From Myxococcota bacterium (GTDB lineage: Bacteria; Myxococcota; B64-G9): a stretch of 64,000 bases of DNA. Position 1 is the first letter of the stretch, and every line of letters begins with the position of its first letter. A model generated the notes under the pieces. That model did not search any database and was not told the DNA's origin. It saw only the letters and a list, made by a program, of their open reading frames with translations. The stretch is taken from assembly GCA_022710975.1 (NCBI GenBank), contig JAKLGA010000003.1:472677-536676 (forward strand), read 5' to 3'. A program made the translations under genes and the position numbers. This document shows, in pieces, positions 41,591 to 49,501 of the stretch.

Positions 41591-42703
41591 ATGCTCGTCC
41601 ACCTCATCGCCGGCGCGCGCCCCAACTTCATGAAGGTGGCGCCGATCCACCGCGCGGCCGTGGCCGCCGGGCTCGAGGCCCGGCTCATCCACACCGGCCA
41701 GCACTACGATCCCGCCATGAGCCAGGTGTTCCTGGACGAGCTGGGGCTGCCGGCCCCGCACCGCCACCTGGAGGTGGGCTCGGGCTCGCACGCCGAGGTG
41801 ACCGCCCGCGCCCTGGAGCGGCTGGAGAAGGTGTTCCAGGAGGAGCGGCCGGACTGGGTGCTGGTGGTGGGCGACGTGAACTCGACGCTGGCCGGCGCGC
41901 TCGCGGCGGTGAAGCTCGGGCTGCGCTGCGCCCACGTGGAGGCCGGCCTGCGCTCGGGCGATCGCGCCATGCCCGAGGAGCTGAACCGGCTGGCCACCGA
42001 CGCGGTGTGCGACCTGCTGCTCGTCAGCGAGCCGGCCGGGCTTGCGAACCTGCGCCGGGAGGGCAAGCCGGACAAGGTCGTGCGCCTGGTGGGCAACACC
42101 ATGATCGACACCCTCGACCGCTTCCTGCCCGCGGCCCGCGCGCGCCAGACCCGGGCCCGCTTCGGGCTCCCGGAGAGAGGCTTCGCCCTCTGCACCCTGC
42201 ACCGGCCCTCCAACGTGGACGATCCCGCGGAGCTCGCGGCGCTCGTGGCCCGGCTCCAGCGGGTGGCCGCGCGCCTGCCGGTGGTGTTCCCGGTGCACCC
42301 GCGCACCCGGGCGCGGCTCGCGGGGGCGGGGATGGCCCCGCCCCGGCGAACGGACGCGGGTTCCGCAGGGGCGATGCAAGCATCGCCCCTACAGCTGATC
42401 GATCCCCTGGGCTACCTGGACTTCGTCTCCCTCATGGCGGACGCGCGGGTGGTGCTGACCGACTCGGGCGGCATCCAGGAGGAGACCACCGCGCTGGGGG
42501 TGCCCTGCCTGACGCTGCGGGACAACACCGAGCGGCCCATCACCGTCGACGAGGGCACGAACCAGCTCGTGGGCGCGGGCGGCGAACGGCTCGAGCCCGC
42601 GCTGGACGAGCTGCTCTCCGGCCGCGCCCGGCCCGGCCGCCGGCCCGCGCTGTGGGACGGGCACGCGGCGGAGCGGATCGTGGCGGAGCTGGTGAACGCG
42701 TGA
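41591..42703 (+). CDS. wecB: UDP-N-acetylglucosamine 2-epimerase (non-hydrolysing), with a repeat insertion
   Basis: 370 residues; ATG 41591 follows CGGAG. Signatures: IAGARPNFMKVAPIHRA at the N-terminus, LIHTGQHYDPAMS, VVGDVNSTLAGALAA, HVEAGLRSGDRAMPEE, LCTLHRPSNVDD, and the UDP-binding LTDSGGIQEETTALGVPCLT. It converts UDP-GlcNAc to UDP-ManNAc, or the diacetamido-uronic form in the WbpI role. Residues ~244-268 (GAGMAPPRRTDAGSAGAMQA) do not look like the family and are encoded by two palindromes, an in-frame intergenic-type repeat. The insertion lies in a surface loop between the HPRTR strand and IDPLGYLDFVSL, so activity may be kept. Confidence 0.92.
   Translation: MLVHLIAGARPNFMKVAPIHRAAVAAGLEARLIHTGQHYDPAMSQVFLDELGLPAPHRHLEVGSGSHAEVTARALERLEKVFQEERPDWVLVVGDVNSTLAGALAAVKLGLRCAHVEAGLRSGDRAMPEELNRLATDAVCDLLLVSEPAGLANLRREGKPDKVVRLVGNTMIDTLDRFLPAARARQTRARFGLPERGFALCTLHRPSNVDDPAELAALVARLQRVAARLPVVFPVHPRTRARLAGAGMAPPRRTDAGSAGAMQASPLQLIDPLGYLDFVSLMADARVVLTDSGGIQEETTALGVPCLTLRDNTERPITVDEGTNQLVGAGGERLEPALDELLSGRARPGRRPALWDGHAAERIVAELVNA
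42323..42392. repeat. Two palindromes inserted in frame within the epimerase gene
   Basis: GGGGCGGGG/CCCCGCCCC around ATGG (42323-42344), and AGGGGCGATGC/GCATCGCCCCT around AA, ending TAC (42367-42392). The second is the common 'GTAGGGGCG...' type of dispersed palindrome. A related GGGCGGGGC/GCCCCGCCC copy ending CCTAC stands before gmd at 46810. The two hairpins together encode ~23 residues foreign to the enzyme family. Confidence 0.75.
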
Positions 42704-42710
42704 ATCACGG

Positions 42711-42794
42711 TGTCTAGTACCTAGTGTCTTGTGTCTAGTGTCTAGTGTCTAGTGTCTGGTTTAAACCAGCCACCAGCCACCAGCCACCAGCCAC
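42711..42794. repeat. Heptad palindrome, family B, extended left arm (B6)
   Basis: Left arm has seven heptads (TGTCTAG, TACCTAG, TGTCTTG, three TGTCTAG, TGTCTGG; 42711-42759). Centre TTTAAA (42760-42765). Right arm has four CCAGCCA (42766-42793); final C. It starts 8 bp after the epimerase stop and ends 24 bp before the serpin start, leaving room only for AAGGAG. Confidence 0.92.
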
Positions 42795-42818
42795 TTCCCT
42801 AGCCCTCAAGGAGCTCCC

Positions 42819-44087
42819 ATGACTCACCGCCTCGTCCTCGTGTCCGTCCTCGCCCTGCTCCTGTCCGCCGCGTCCTGCCGCCAGGGCGACCCGCCGGCAA
42901 GCCCGTCCCCGGCCGCGGCCCCGGCCGCGCCAGCGCCCGAGGCGCTCCCCCCGGCGGGGCCCGAGGCGGCCGCGGCCAACAACGCCTTCGCCGTCGATCT
43001 CTTCAAGAAGCTCGTGGCCGAGGCGAAGGGCGGGAACGTCTTCTTCTCGCCCTTCAGCCTCGAGAGCGCGCTCGGCATGACCGCCGCCGGGGCCCGGGGG
43101 GCCACGGCGGACGAGATGGCCGCGGTGCTGCACCTGGCCGCGGCCGGCCCCGATCCCCACGCGGCCCTGGCCGGGCTGGCGCGGGCGCTCACGGGCGCGA
43201 AGCTCGAGGGCGGCGAGCTGAAGGTCGCCAACGCCCTGTGGGGCCAGCGGGGCTTCGGGTTCCAGAAGGCCTTCCTGGAGCTCGTCTCGAGCCGGTACGG
43301 CGGCGGCCTCCGGGAGGTCGACTTCGTCAAGGCCACGGAGGAGGCCCGCCTGGCGATCAACGCCTGGGTGGCCGAGATCACCGCCGGGCGGATCAAGGAC
43401 CTGCTGGCCCCGGGGGACGTCACCGCGGCCACCGCGCTGGTGCTGACCAACGCCATCTACTTCAAGGGGCTGTGGGCGGCCAAGTTCGACCCCGCCGCCA
43501 CCCGGCCCGGCAACTTCAAGCTGGCCTCGGGCCAGGTGGCCCAGGTGCCCCTCATGTCCCAGTCCTCGAAGCTCGGCTACGCCGAGCCGCGCCCGGGGCT
43601 CCAGCTCCTGGAGCTGCCCTACCAGGGCGGCGAGCTGTCCATGGTGGTGCTGCTGCCCGCGGGCGACGCGGCCGGGCTGGCGGCCTCGCTCGACGCCGCG
43701 ACCCTGGCCGGCTGGCTGGCGTCCCTCGACGCGTCGGAGAAGGTGGACGTGAGCCTGCCGAAGTGGAAGCTCGAGAGCCGCAGCGATCTCGGCCCGGTGC
43801 TCGCCTCGCTCGGCATGAAGACGGCCTTCGGCGCGGGGGCGGACTTCTCGGGCATGGGCGGAGCGCAGGGCGACCTGTCCATCTCCAAGGTGATCCACCA
43901 GGCGAACATCGAGGTGGACGAGGAGGGCACGGTGGCCGCGGCGGCCACGGCGGTGATCATGCGCAAGGCCCTCTCGGAGTACCGCGCCTTCCATGCCGAC
44001 CGGCCGTTCGTCTACCTGCTCCGCCACCGGCCCAGCGGGGCCATCCTGTTCCTCGGGCTGCTCAGCGACCCGCGCCCGGCGGGCTGA
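42819..44087 (+). CDS. Serpin-family lipoprotein (serine protease inhibitor)
   Basis: 422 residues; ATG 42819 follows AAGGAG. The signal peptide ends in lipobox SAASC (Cys ~20). A Pro/Ala linker is followed by a complete serpin domain: NVFFSPFSLESALGMTAAGA, VLTNAIYFKGLWAAKFDP, LELPYQGGELSMVVLLPAGD, and the hinge EVDEEGTVAAAATAV, whose small residues permit loop insertion, i.e. an inhibitory-type serpin. The C-terminal FHADRPFVYLLRHRPSGAIL completes the fold. The scissile bond is near the RKALSE segment, uncertain by a residue or two. Bacterial serpins are uncommon; this one would face the periplasm or surface and may protect against host or predatory proteases. Confidence 0.93.
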   Translation: MTHRLVLVSVLALLLSAASCRQGDPPASPSPAAAPAAPAPEALPPAGPEAAAANNAFAVDLFKKLVAEAKGGNVFFSPFSLESALGMTAAGARGATADEMAAVLHLAAAGPDPHAALAGLARALTGAKLEGGELKVANALWGQRGFGFQKAFLELVSSRYGGGLREVDFVKATEEARLAINAWVAEITAGRIKDLLAPGDVTAATALVLTNAIYFKGLWAAKFDPAATRPGNFKLASGQVAQVPLMSQSSKLGYAEPRPGLQLLELPYQGGELSMVVLLPAGDAAGLAASLDAATLAGWLASLDASEKVDVSLPKWKLESRSDLGPVLASLGMKTAFGAGADFSGMGGAQGDLSISKVIHQANIEVDEEGTVAAAATAVIMRKALSEYRAFHADRPFVYLLRHRPSGAILFLGLLSDPRPAG

Positions 44088-44129
44088 GGCCCCGCCCGGG
44101 TGCCAACTGCAGCGATGGGGAATGGACTT

Positions 44130-44207
44130 GTTCCTGGTTCCTGGTTCCCGGTTGGGAATCAGGCTAGCCCATGTGAAACCAGGAACTAGGAACTCGGAAC
44201 CAGGAAC
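44130..44207. repeat. Heptad palindrome, family A (A6)
   Basis: Left: GTTCCTG, GTTCCTG, GTTCCCG (44130-44150), with the fourth unit degenerate. A longer loop (44151-44179) follows. Right: CAGGAAC, TAGGAAC, TCGGAAC, CAGGAAC (44180-44207). It lies in the 235-bp gap between the serpin and the next lipoprotein; nothing else is recognisable in that gap. Confidence 0.85.
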
Positions 44208-44322
44208 GGTATTTAGGATGCTCCTCGATTCCCTCATCCCCCCGCCCGCGGGTGCCAGCCACCTGCAAGCCAGGGAAGTTGACTGGTTGACAACGTCCCC
44301 TCCTCGGAGACTGGTGGTCCCG

Positions 44323-45303
44323 ATGAAGCTCCGAATCGGCCTGCTCGTCCTGGCGTCGGGGGCCTGCCTGGCGGCCTGCATGCCGACTGGCGCGGGCCAC
44401 CGCTACATCGTCGACGGCCAGGGCTACACCTCGAGCGAGCAGGCCCTGGCGGCCATGGAGCGCAGCTGGGAGGCCAAGCGCGCCGAGGTCCGGCCCCTGC
44501 CGCAGGTGGCCAGCTCCATCCTGGTCTGCGCTCCCTCCGACGCGGCCCTGGGCCGGCCTCCGTACCACAAGGTCGAGGGGGGCGGCACCGTGAGCGCCGA
44601 GGCGCTCGCCTACGCCGTGGCCGCCAACCGCAAGCAGTTCGAGCACCACGCCCGGGTGCTGGAGCGGGCCCGGTTGTTCGCCGAGGTGGCCTTCACCGGC
44701 ACCGACGACTGCCTCGGGGCCGCGCGAGGCCGCGGGGTGGAGTACGCCCTCGCGTTCAGCGGCAACACCTACGAGCTCATCCGCCTGGCGGACGGCGCCC
44801 GGTCCAACGTGACCGCGCCCGCGGCGAGCGAGTTCGCCTTCAAGGTCTCGGAGTTCGCGCGCTCCCCGGGCCCGGCCGCCCCGGCGCCGGGCCAGGCCGC
44901 GCCGCTCCTGGCGGTGATGAACGTGGAGCTGGCCTCGGCCGGCTTCCGGCCCGAGCTGTCCGAGCCGGTCACCGACTACCTGGCCACCAAGCTGGCCGAG
45001 GGCGGCAAGCTCCGGGTGGTGCCGCGCGGCCAGCTCCGCGCCCAGCTCGGCCAGGAGAAGGCCTCCTCCTACCAGGCCTGCTTCGACCAGGCCTGCCAGA
45101 TCGAGCTGGGCAAGGCCCTGGCCGCCGAGCTGGTGCTGGCCGTGAAGGTGGTGAGGCTGGGCAGCGCCTGCTCGCTCACCGGCAGCCTGTTCGACCTCAA
45201 GACCGAGGCCACCCTACGCGCCGCGGCGGTGGATCTCGGCTCCTGCACCGAGGACGCGCTGCAGCAGGGCGCGGCCGAGCTGGCCAGGCGGCTCGGCGAG
45301 TGA
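44323..45303 (+). CDS. Lipoprotein with a TolB-N/CsgG-like domain
   Basis: 326 residues from ATG 44323. Lipobox CLAAC about residue 19. The N-terminal ~130 residues are helical (SSEQALAAMERSWEAKRAEV, FEHHARVLERARLFAEVAF). The C-terminal ~140 residues have the pattern LLAVMNVELASAGFR, VTDYLATKLAEGGKLRVVPR, then CFDQACQIELGKALAAELVL. This is typical of envelope lipoproteins in myxobacteria that resemble the TolB N-terminal or CsgG fold. The two Cys before ELGKAL probably form a disulfide. It shares a transcript with the GspG-like gene 11 bp downstream. Function unknown. Confidence 0.72.
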   Translation: MKLRIGLLVLASGACLAACMPTGAGHRYIVDGQGYTSSEQALAAMERSWEAKRAEVRPLPQVASSILVCAPSDAALGRPPYHKVEGGGTVSAEALAYAVAANRKQFEHHARVLERARLFAEVAFTGTDDCLGAARGRGVEYALAFSGNTYELIRLADGARSNVTAPAASEFAFKVSEFARSPGPAAPAPGQAAPLLAVMNVELASAGFRPELSEPVTDYLATKLAEGGKLRVVPRGQLRAQLGQEKASSYQACFDQACQIELGKALAAELVLAVKVVRLGSACSLTGSLFDLKTEATLRAAAVDLGSCTEDALQQGAAELARRLGE

Positions 45304-45314
45304 GGGAGCGAACC

Positions 45315-45659
45315 ATGAAGCTGGGCATGGCCATCCTGGTGTGTCTCGCCTCCTCCTCCGCGCTCGCCGACCAGGCCGGAGACCTGGCCAGGTCCCGGGT
45401 CGACCACACCCGGGTCGTGCTGGCCCAGGTCCGGTCCGCGCTCGACCTGTACATGGTCCAGAAGGGCTCCTACCCGACCACGGAGCAGGGGCTGAAGCTC
45501 CTGGTGGACGAGAAGATCCTGGCCGGGGAGCCGAAGGACGCCTGGGGGAATGCGCTGCGCTACCAGCGCTCCGACCCCTCGACCTGCGTGCTCGAGTCCC
45601 TCGGCCGGGACGGCAAGCCGGGCGGGAGCGGTGAGGACGCGGACCTGGCCGCGGATTGA
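45315..45659 (+). CDS. GspG-like pseudopilin domain protein with a Sec signal instead of a prepilin leader
   Basis: 114 residues; ATG 45315 follows GAGGGAGCG. The body matches the C-terminal globular domain of the major type II secretion pseudopilin: LDLYMVQKGSYPTTEQGLKL, DAWGNALRYQR, and the calcium-binding loop RDGKPGGSGEDADL. However the N-terminus is an ordinary signal peptide (MAILVCLASSSALA), without the Gly-Phe-Thr-Leu-Ile-Glu prepilin cleavage site or the 20-residue assembly helix. It would be a soluble periplasmic protein that cannot polymerise in the usual way. A regulatory or capping role, or a new use of the domain, is possible. Confidence 0.85.
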   Translation: MKLGMAILVCLASSSALADQAGDLARSRVDHTRVVLAQVRSALDLYMVQKGSYPTTEQGLKLLVDEKILAGEPKDAWGNALRYQRSDPSTCVLESLGRDGKPGGSGEDADLAAD

Positions 45660-45713
45660 GGGCGTGCCCCTTCCATCGTTGTGCCAGCCGACCGCAGATG
45701 GGGTGGGACATGG

Positions 45714-45817
45714 TGGCTGGTGTCTAGTGTCTGGCAGCGGAGCGAACCCCGAAGGGGCAAGCGGAGCAGTCCCCGAAGGGGATGTCTGGTTTGAACCAGC
45801 CACAAGCCACTGGACAC
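45714..45817. repeat. Heptad palindrome, family B, long form (B7)
   Basis: Left: TGGCTGG, TGTCTAG, TGTCTGG, a 48-bp module (45735-45782) with two CCCCGAAGGGG hairpins, then TGTCTGG. Centre TTTGAA (45790-45795). Right: CCAGCCA, CAAGCCA, CTGGACA; final C. Module placement equals that in B5. It lies between the GspG-like gene and fcl. Confidence 0.88.
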
Positions 45818-45853
45818 AGTGATTCACTCATGAAAGCCACACTGCGAAGAGCC

Positions 45854-46804
45854 ATGGACAATAAAGCAAGGATCCACGTCGCCGGCCACACCGGCCTGGT
45901 CGGCTCGGCCATCACCCGCCGGCTCCAGGCCGGGGGCTTCCGGAACCTCCTGGTCCGCGACCTCCACGAGCTCGACCTGACCGACGCGCGGGCCACGAAC
46001 GCCTTCTACGCCGAACACAAGCCCGAGTACGTGTTCGTGGCCGCGGCCAAGGTGGGCGGCATCGCCGCCAACGACCGCTACCCGGCCGACTTCATCCGCA
46101 TAAATCTAATGATCGAGCTGAACCTGATCGAGGCGGCCTTCCGCCACGGGGTGAAGAAGCTCCTGTTCCTGGGCTCCACCTGCATCTACCCCAAGCTCTG
46201 CCCCCAGCCCATGAGGGAGGAGTACCTGCTCACCGGCCCGCTCGAGCCCACCAACGACGCCTACGCCATCGCCAAGATCGCGGGCATCCTGATGTGCAAG
46301 AGCTACAACCGCCAGCACGGCACCAACTTCATCGCCGCCATGCCCACCAACCTGTACGGTCCGCACGACAACTTCGATCTCCAGTCGAGCCACGTGCTGC
46401 CGGCCATGATCCGGAAGATGCACGAGGCCAAGCAGGCCGGCGCCCCGGAGGTGAAGCTGTGGGGCACGGGCGCCCCCCGGCGCGAGTTCCTGTACGTGGA
46501 CGATCTGGCCGACGCGCTGGTCTTCCTGATGGAGCGCTTCGACGCGGACCCGAAGAGGCCCGACGACCTGTTCGTCAACGTGGGCGTGGGAGAGGACCTC
46601 GAGATCCGGGAGCTGGCCGCGATGGTGAAAGATGTGGTCGGCTACCCGGGGAAGCTCGCCTGGGATCCAGCCATGCCGGACGGAACGCCGCGGAAGCTCG
46701 TGGACGTCTCGCGGATCAATGCGCTCGGATGGAAGGCAAAGATCTCTCTACGAGATGGGATTGAGAAGACCTACGGCTGGTATCTCGACCACAAGACCGG
46801 CTGA
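45854..46804 (+). CDS. fcl: GDP-L-fucose synthase
   Basis: 316 residues from ATG 45854 (GAAGAG upstream); an in-frame ATG at 45830 is less likely because it lacks a ribosome site and exceeds the usual length. Signatures: HVAGHTGLVGSAITRRL (NADP site), VFVAAAKVGGIAAND, LFLGSTCIYPK (catalytic Ser), YAIAKIAGILMCKSYN (Tyr-x3-Lys and Cys), PTNLYGPHDNFD. It performs the epimerisation and reduction of GDP-4-keto-6-deoxymannose. Together with gmd downstream it completes GDP-mannose to GDP-L-fucose, for the surface glycan. Confidence 0.95.
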   Translation: MDNKARIHVAGHTGLVGSAITRRLQAGGFRNLLVRDLHELDLTDARATNAFYAEHKPEYVFVAAAKVGGIAANDRYPADFIRINLMIELNLIEAAFRHGVKKLLFLGSTCIYPKLCPQPMREEYLLTGPLEPTNDAYAIAKIAGILMCKSYNRQHGTNFIAAMPTNLYGPHDNFDLQSSHVLPAMIRKMHEAKQAGAPEVKLWGTGAPRREFLYVDDLADALVFLMERFDADPKRPDDLFVNVGVGEDLEIRELAAMVKDVVGYPGKLAWDPAMPDGTPRKLVDVSRINALGWKAKISLRDGIEKTYGWYLDHKTG

Positions 46805-46809
46805 AGTCA

Positions 46810-46861
46810 GGGCGGGGCAAGCCCCGCCCCTACGTCGCACGTCGCACGTCGCACGCCGCAC
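46810..46861. repeat. Palindrome plus four GTCGCAC heptads upstream of gmd
   Basis: GGGCGGGGC/GCCCCGCCC around AA (46810-46829), ending CCTAC, is immediately followed by GTCGCAC, GTCGCAC, GTCGCAC, GCCGCAC (46834-46861). The heptads are a third unit type, again four in number, with no inverted partner. The gap between the fcl stop and the gmd start is fully occupied apart from the ribosome site. Confidence 0.8.
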
Positions 46862-46876
46862 GAAGCGAGAGAAGCC

Positions 46877-47914
46877 ATGAAGAAAGCACTGATCACAGGA
46901 ATCACCGGCCAAGACGGCTCGTACCTCGCCGAGCTTCTCCTGAGCAAAGGTTACGAAGTCCACGGCATGGTCCGCCGCTCCTCGTCCTTCAACACCCAGC
47001 GCATCGACCATCTCTACCAGGATCCCCACGTCCGCGACCGCCGGCTGATCCTGCACTACGGCGATCTCTCCGACGGTTCGAACGTCTCCCGGCTGGTCGA
47101 GAAGATCGTCCCCGAGGAGATCTACAACCTGGGCGCGCAGAGCCACGTCAAGGTGAGCTTCGACGTGCCCGAGTACACGGCCCAGTCGGACGGCATCGGC
47201 ACGCTCCGGCTGCTGGACGCCATCAAGGAGGCGCGCCTCCCGGCCCGCTTCTACCAGGCCTCCACCAGCGAGCTGTACGGCAAGGTGCAGGAGGTCCCGC
47301 AGAACGAGACCACGCCCTTCTACCCGCGCTCGCCCTACGCGGCCGCAAAGCTGTACGCGTACTGGGTGGTGGTGAACTACCGCGAGGCCTACGGCCTGCA
47401 CGCCTCGAACGGCATCCTCTTCAACCATGAGTCCGAGCGACGCGGCGAGACCTTCGTGACCCGCAAGATCACCCGCGCCGCGGGCCGCATTGCGGTGGGC
47501 AAACAGGAGTGCGTGTTCCTGGGGAACCTGGCCGCCAAGCGCGACTGGGGCTACGCGCCCGAGTACGTGGAGGGCATGTGGCGGATGCTCCAGCAGGACA
47601 AGCCGGACGACTACGTGCTGGCGACCGGAGAGCACCACAGCGTGGAGGAGTTCTGCGCGCTGGCTTTCGCCGAGGTGGGTCTGCCGCTGGAGTGGAAGGG
47701 CGAGGGTGTCGGCCGCTGCGGCTTCGACTCCAAGGGCAAGAAGCGCGTGTGCGTGGACCCGGCTTACTTCCGGCCGACGGAGGTGGATGAGCTCCTCGGC
47801 GATCCGGCCAAGGCCAAGGCCAGGCTCGGTTGGGCAACGAAAGTGACATTCAAGGAACTTGTCCAGCGCATGGCGAAGCATGATCTAGATTTGGCGAAGC
47901 GCGAAAACTCCTGA
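46877..47914 (+). CDS. gmd: GDP-mannose 4,6-dehydratase
   Basis: 345 residues. Signatures: [19 protein letters not shown] (NADP site), [56 protein letters not shown] (catalytic Thr/Ser and Glu), [12 protein letters not shown] (Tyr-x3-Lys), [17 protein letters not shown]. It converts GDP-mannose to GDP-4-keto-6-deoxymannose, the substrate of Fcl encoded just upstream. AGAGAAG precedes the start. The fcl-gmd order is the reverse of the usual one, but the two are adjacent and in the same direction. Confidence 0.97.
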   Translation: MKKALITGITGQDGSYLAELLLSKGYEVHGMVRRSSSFNTQRIDHLYQDPHVRDRRLILHYGDLSDGSNVSRLVEKIVPEEIYNLGAQSHVKVSFDVPEYTAQSDGIGTLRLLDAIKEARLPARFYQASTSELYGKVQEVPQNETTPFYPRSPYAAAKLYAYWVVVNYREAYGLHASNGILFNHESERRGETFVTRKITRAAGRIAVGKQECVFLGNLAAKRDWGYAPEYVEGMWRMLQQDKPDDYVLATGEHHSVEEFCALAFAEVGLPLEWKGEGVGRCGFDSKGKKRVCVDPAYFRPTEVDELLGDPAKAKARLGWATKVTFKELVQRMAKHDLDLAKRENS

Positions 47915-47916
47915 GT

Positions 47917-48075
47917 CTCGCCACTCGCCACTCGCCACTCGCCACTTTTCCAACGTGGAACGTGGAACTTGGAACGCGACTCAACGGAAGCAAGTCATCA
48001 ACGTCCCTAATTGGATCACCCGTATCTCGCCACTTTGCCTTGAAAACCAGATACTAGACACAAGCCACCAGACAC
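47917..48075. repeat. Composite of heptad half-elements between gmd and the flippase gene
   Basis: In order: four CTCGCCA heptads (47917-47944, B-like right arm); GTGGAAC, GTGGAAC, TTGGAAC (47955-47975, A right arm); a 71-bp unrelated stretch; and CCAGATA, CTAGACA, CAAGCCA, CCAGACA plus C (48047-48075, B right arm) preceded by TTGAAAA. All blocks are right arms, with no matching left arms. The last ends 9 bp before the flippase start. Confidence 0.82.
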
Positions 48076-48084
48076 AGAATTCAC

Positions 48085-49455
48085 TTGTCGATACGCTCCC
48101 GCATCCTCAAGGTTGGCGCCGCGAAGTCGCTCGAAATGGCGATCGTGACGCTGGTGCGCTTCTTCAGCGTTCCGCTGTTCTTGCACGCTTGGTCGCCGGA
48201 GATGTACGGCGAGTGGCTGATCCTCTACTCGCTGCTGGTCTACTTCTCGCTGGGCAACCTGGGCTTCTCCCAGGCGGCGGCCAACGAGATGACCATGTTC
48301 GTGGCGCGGGGTGAGCGGGACAAGGCGCTCATCACCTACCAGAGCACCTTCGTCATCATCGGGCTCATCTCGGTGGCGCTGGTGGGGCTGGCGGGGCTCG
48401 TGGGTTGGGTGCTGCCGCTCGAGCGCTGGATGGATCTCAAGTTCATCGGCGGGAACGGGCTCCGGCTCATCGTGCTGCTCTTCGTGGCCTACGTGGTGCT
48501 CAGCTTCCTGATGCAGCTCTTCATGGCCGGCTACCGCTGCGAGGGCAGGTACCACCGGGGGCTGTTCTACTCGAACGGGGCGTTGCTGGTGGAGTTCGGC
48601 GCGCTGTGGCTGGTGTTGTTCATGGGCTGGAGCCCGCTGGCGGTGGCCGTGTCCATGCTGGCGGTCCGCATCGTCGCGGTGGTGGTGATGCTGGTGGATC
48701 TCAGGTTCGTGGTGCCGTGGCTGCGCATGGGCACCGGGCACGCCGAGAAGGCCGAGCTCCGGCGCATCCTTGGGCCCTCTTTGGCTTTCGCCGCGCTACC
48801 CGCGGGAAACACGGTGATCAACCAGGGGGTCATCATCGGTATCGGGGCGATCCTGGGGCCGGTGGCGGTGGTGCTGTTCAGCTCGCTGCGGACGCTGACC
48901 AATCTGGTGACGCGGGTGTTCGACCTGGTGAACCAGGCGTTCTACCCCGAGGTCAGCATGGCCTGGGGGGCGGGGAACAAGGAGCTGCTGCGGAAGCTGC
49001 ACCGGGTAAGCTGCCAGGCATCGTTCTGGCTGGGGCTGTGCGCGGTGGCGGGGCTGGCTGTGTTCGGGCCGTGGGTGTTCGGGAAGTGGACGCAGGAGAA
49101 GGTCGTGCTCGAAATGCCGCTCTTCTGGGGGTTCCTGGGGCTCGTGCTGCTCCGGAGCTTCTGGTACACGAGCTACGTAGTGCCCTCCGCCATCAACCAG
49201 CACCAGCGGTTGACGTTCGCCTACCTGGTAGCCTCGGCGGTCGGGCTGGGGGCCTCGCTCGTGCCGCTGGCCATGAACTTGCCGCTGGTGTGGGCCATCG
49301 GGGGTTTCGCGACGGTGGAGCTGGTGATGGTGGCGATCGTGGTGCCGAAGTCACTGGGGCTCGCGGAGGATCGCGCGTCCGGCTTTCTCGCCGCCGCCCT
49401 CCCGCCGCCGAACCCGATGGCGCTGCTGAAGATGACTGTGAGCAAGAGAGTCTGA
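48085..49455 (+). CDS. wzx: Polysaccharide flippase (Wzx/RfbX-like, MOP superfamily)
   Basis: 456 residues from TTG 48085; no ATG or GTG exists upstream in frame, and ATG 48136 would remove the start of helix 1. About 12 hydrophobic helices, for example FFSVPLFLHAWSPEMYGEWL, WLILYSLLVYFSLGNLGFSQ, ALWLVLFMGWSPLAVAVSML. The N-terminal pattern SPEMYGEWLILYS is typical of Wzx proteins, which flip undecaprenyl-linked repeat units across the inner membrane. It is the first gene of the glycan locus proper; a Wzy-like polymerase lies at 53.9 kb. The cytoplasmic C-terminus is short. Confidence 0.88.
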   Translation: MSIRSRILKVGAAKSLEMAIVTLVRFFSVPLFLHAWSPEMYGEWLILYSLLVYFSLGNLGFSQAAANEMTMFVARGERDKALITYQSTFVIIGLISVALVGLAGLVGWVLPLERWMDLKFIGGNGLRLIVLLFVAYVVLSFLMQLFMAGYRCEGRYHRGLFYSNGALLVEFGALWLVLFMGWSPLAVAVSMLAVRIVAVVVMLVDLRFVVPWLRMGTGHAEKAELRRILGPSLAFAALPAGNTVINQGVIIGIGAILGPVAVVLFSSLRTLTNLVTRVFDLVNQAFYPEVSMAWGAGNKELLRKLHRVSCQASFWLGLCAVAGLAVFGPWVFGKWTQEKVVLEMPLFWGFLGLVLLRSFWYTSYVVPSAINQHQRLTFAYLVASAVGLGASLVPLAMNLPLVWAIGGFATVELVMVAIVVPKSLGLAEDRASGFLAAALPPPNPMALLKMTVSKRV

Positions 49456-49501
49456 CTTGGATTCATAAGACCTAGTCACTCTCTGCTCAGAGGAGGAAGC
49501 A

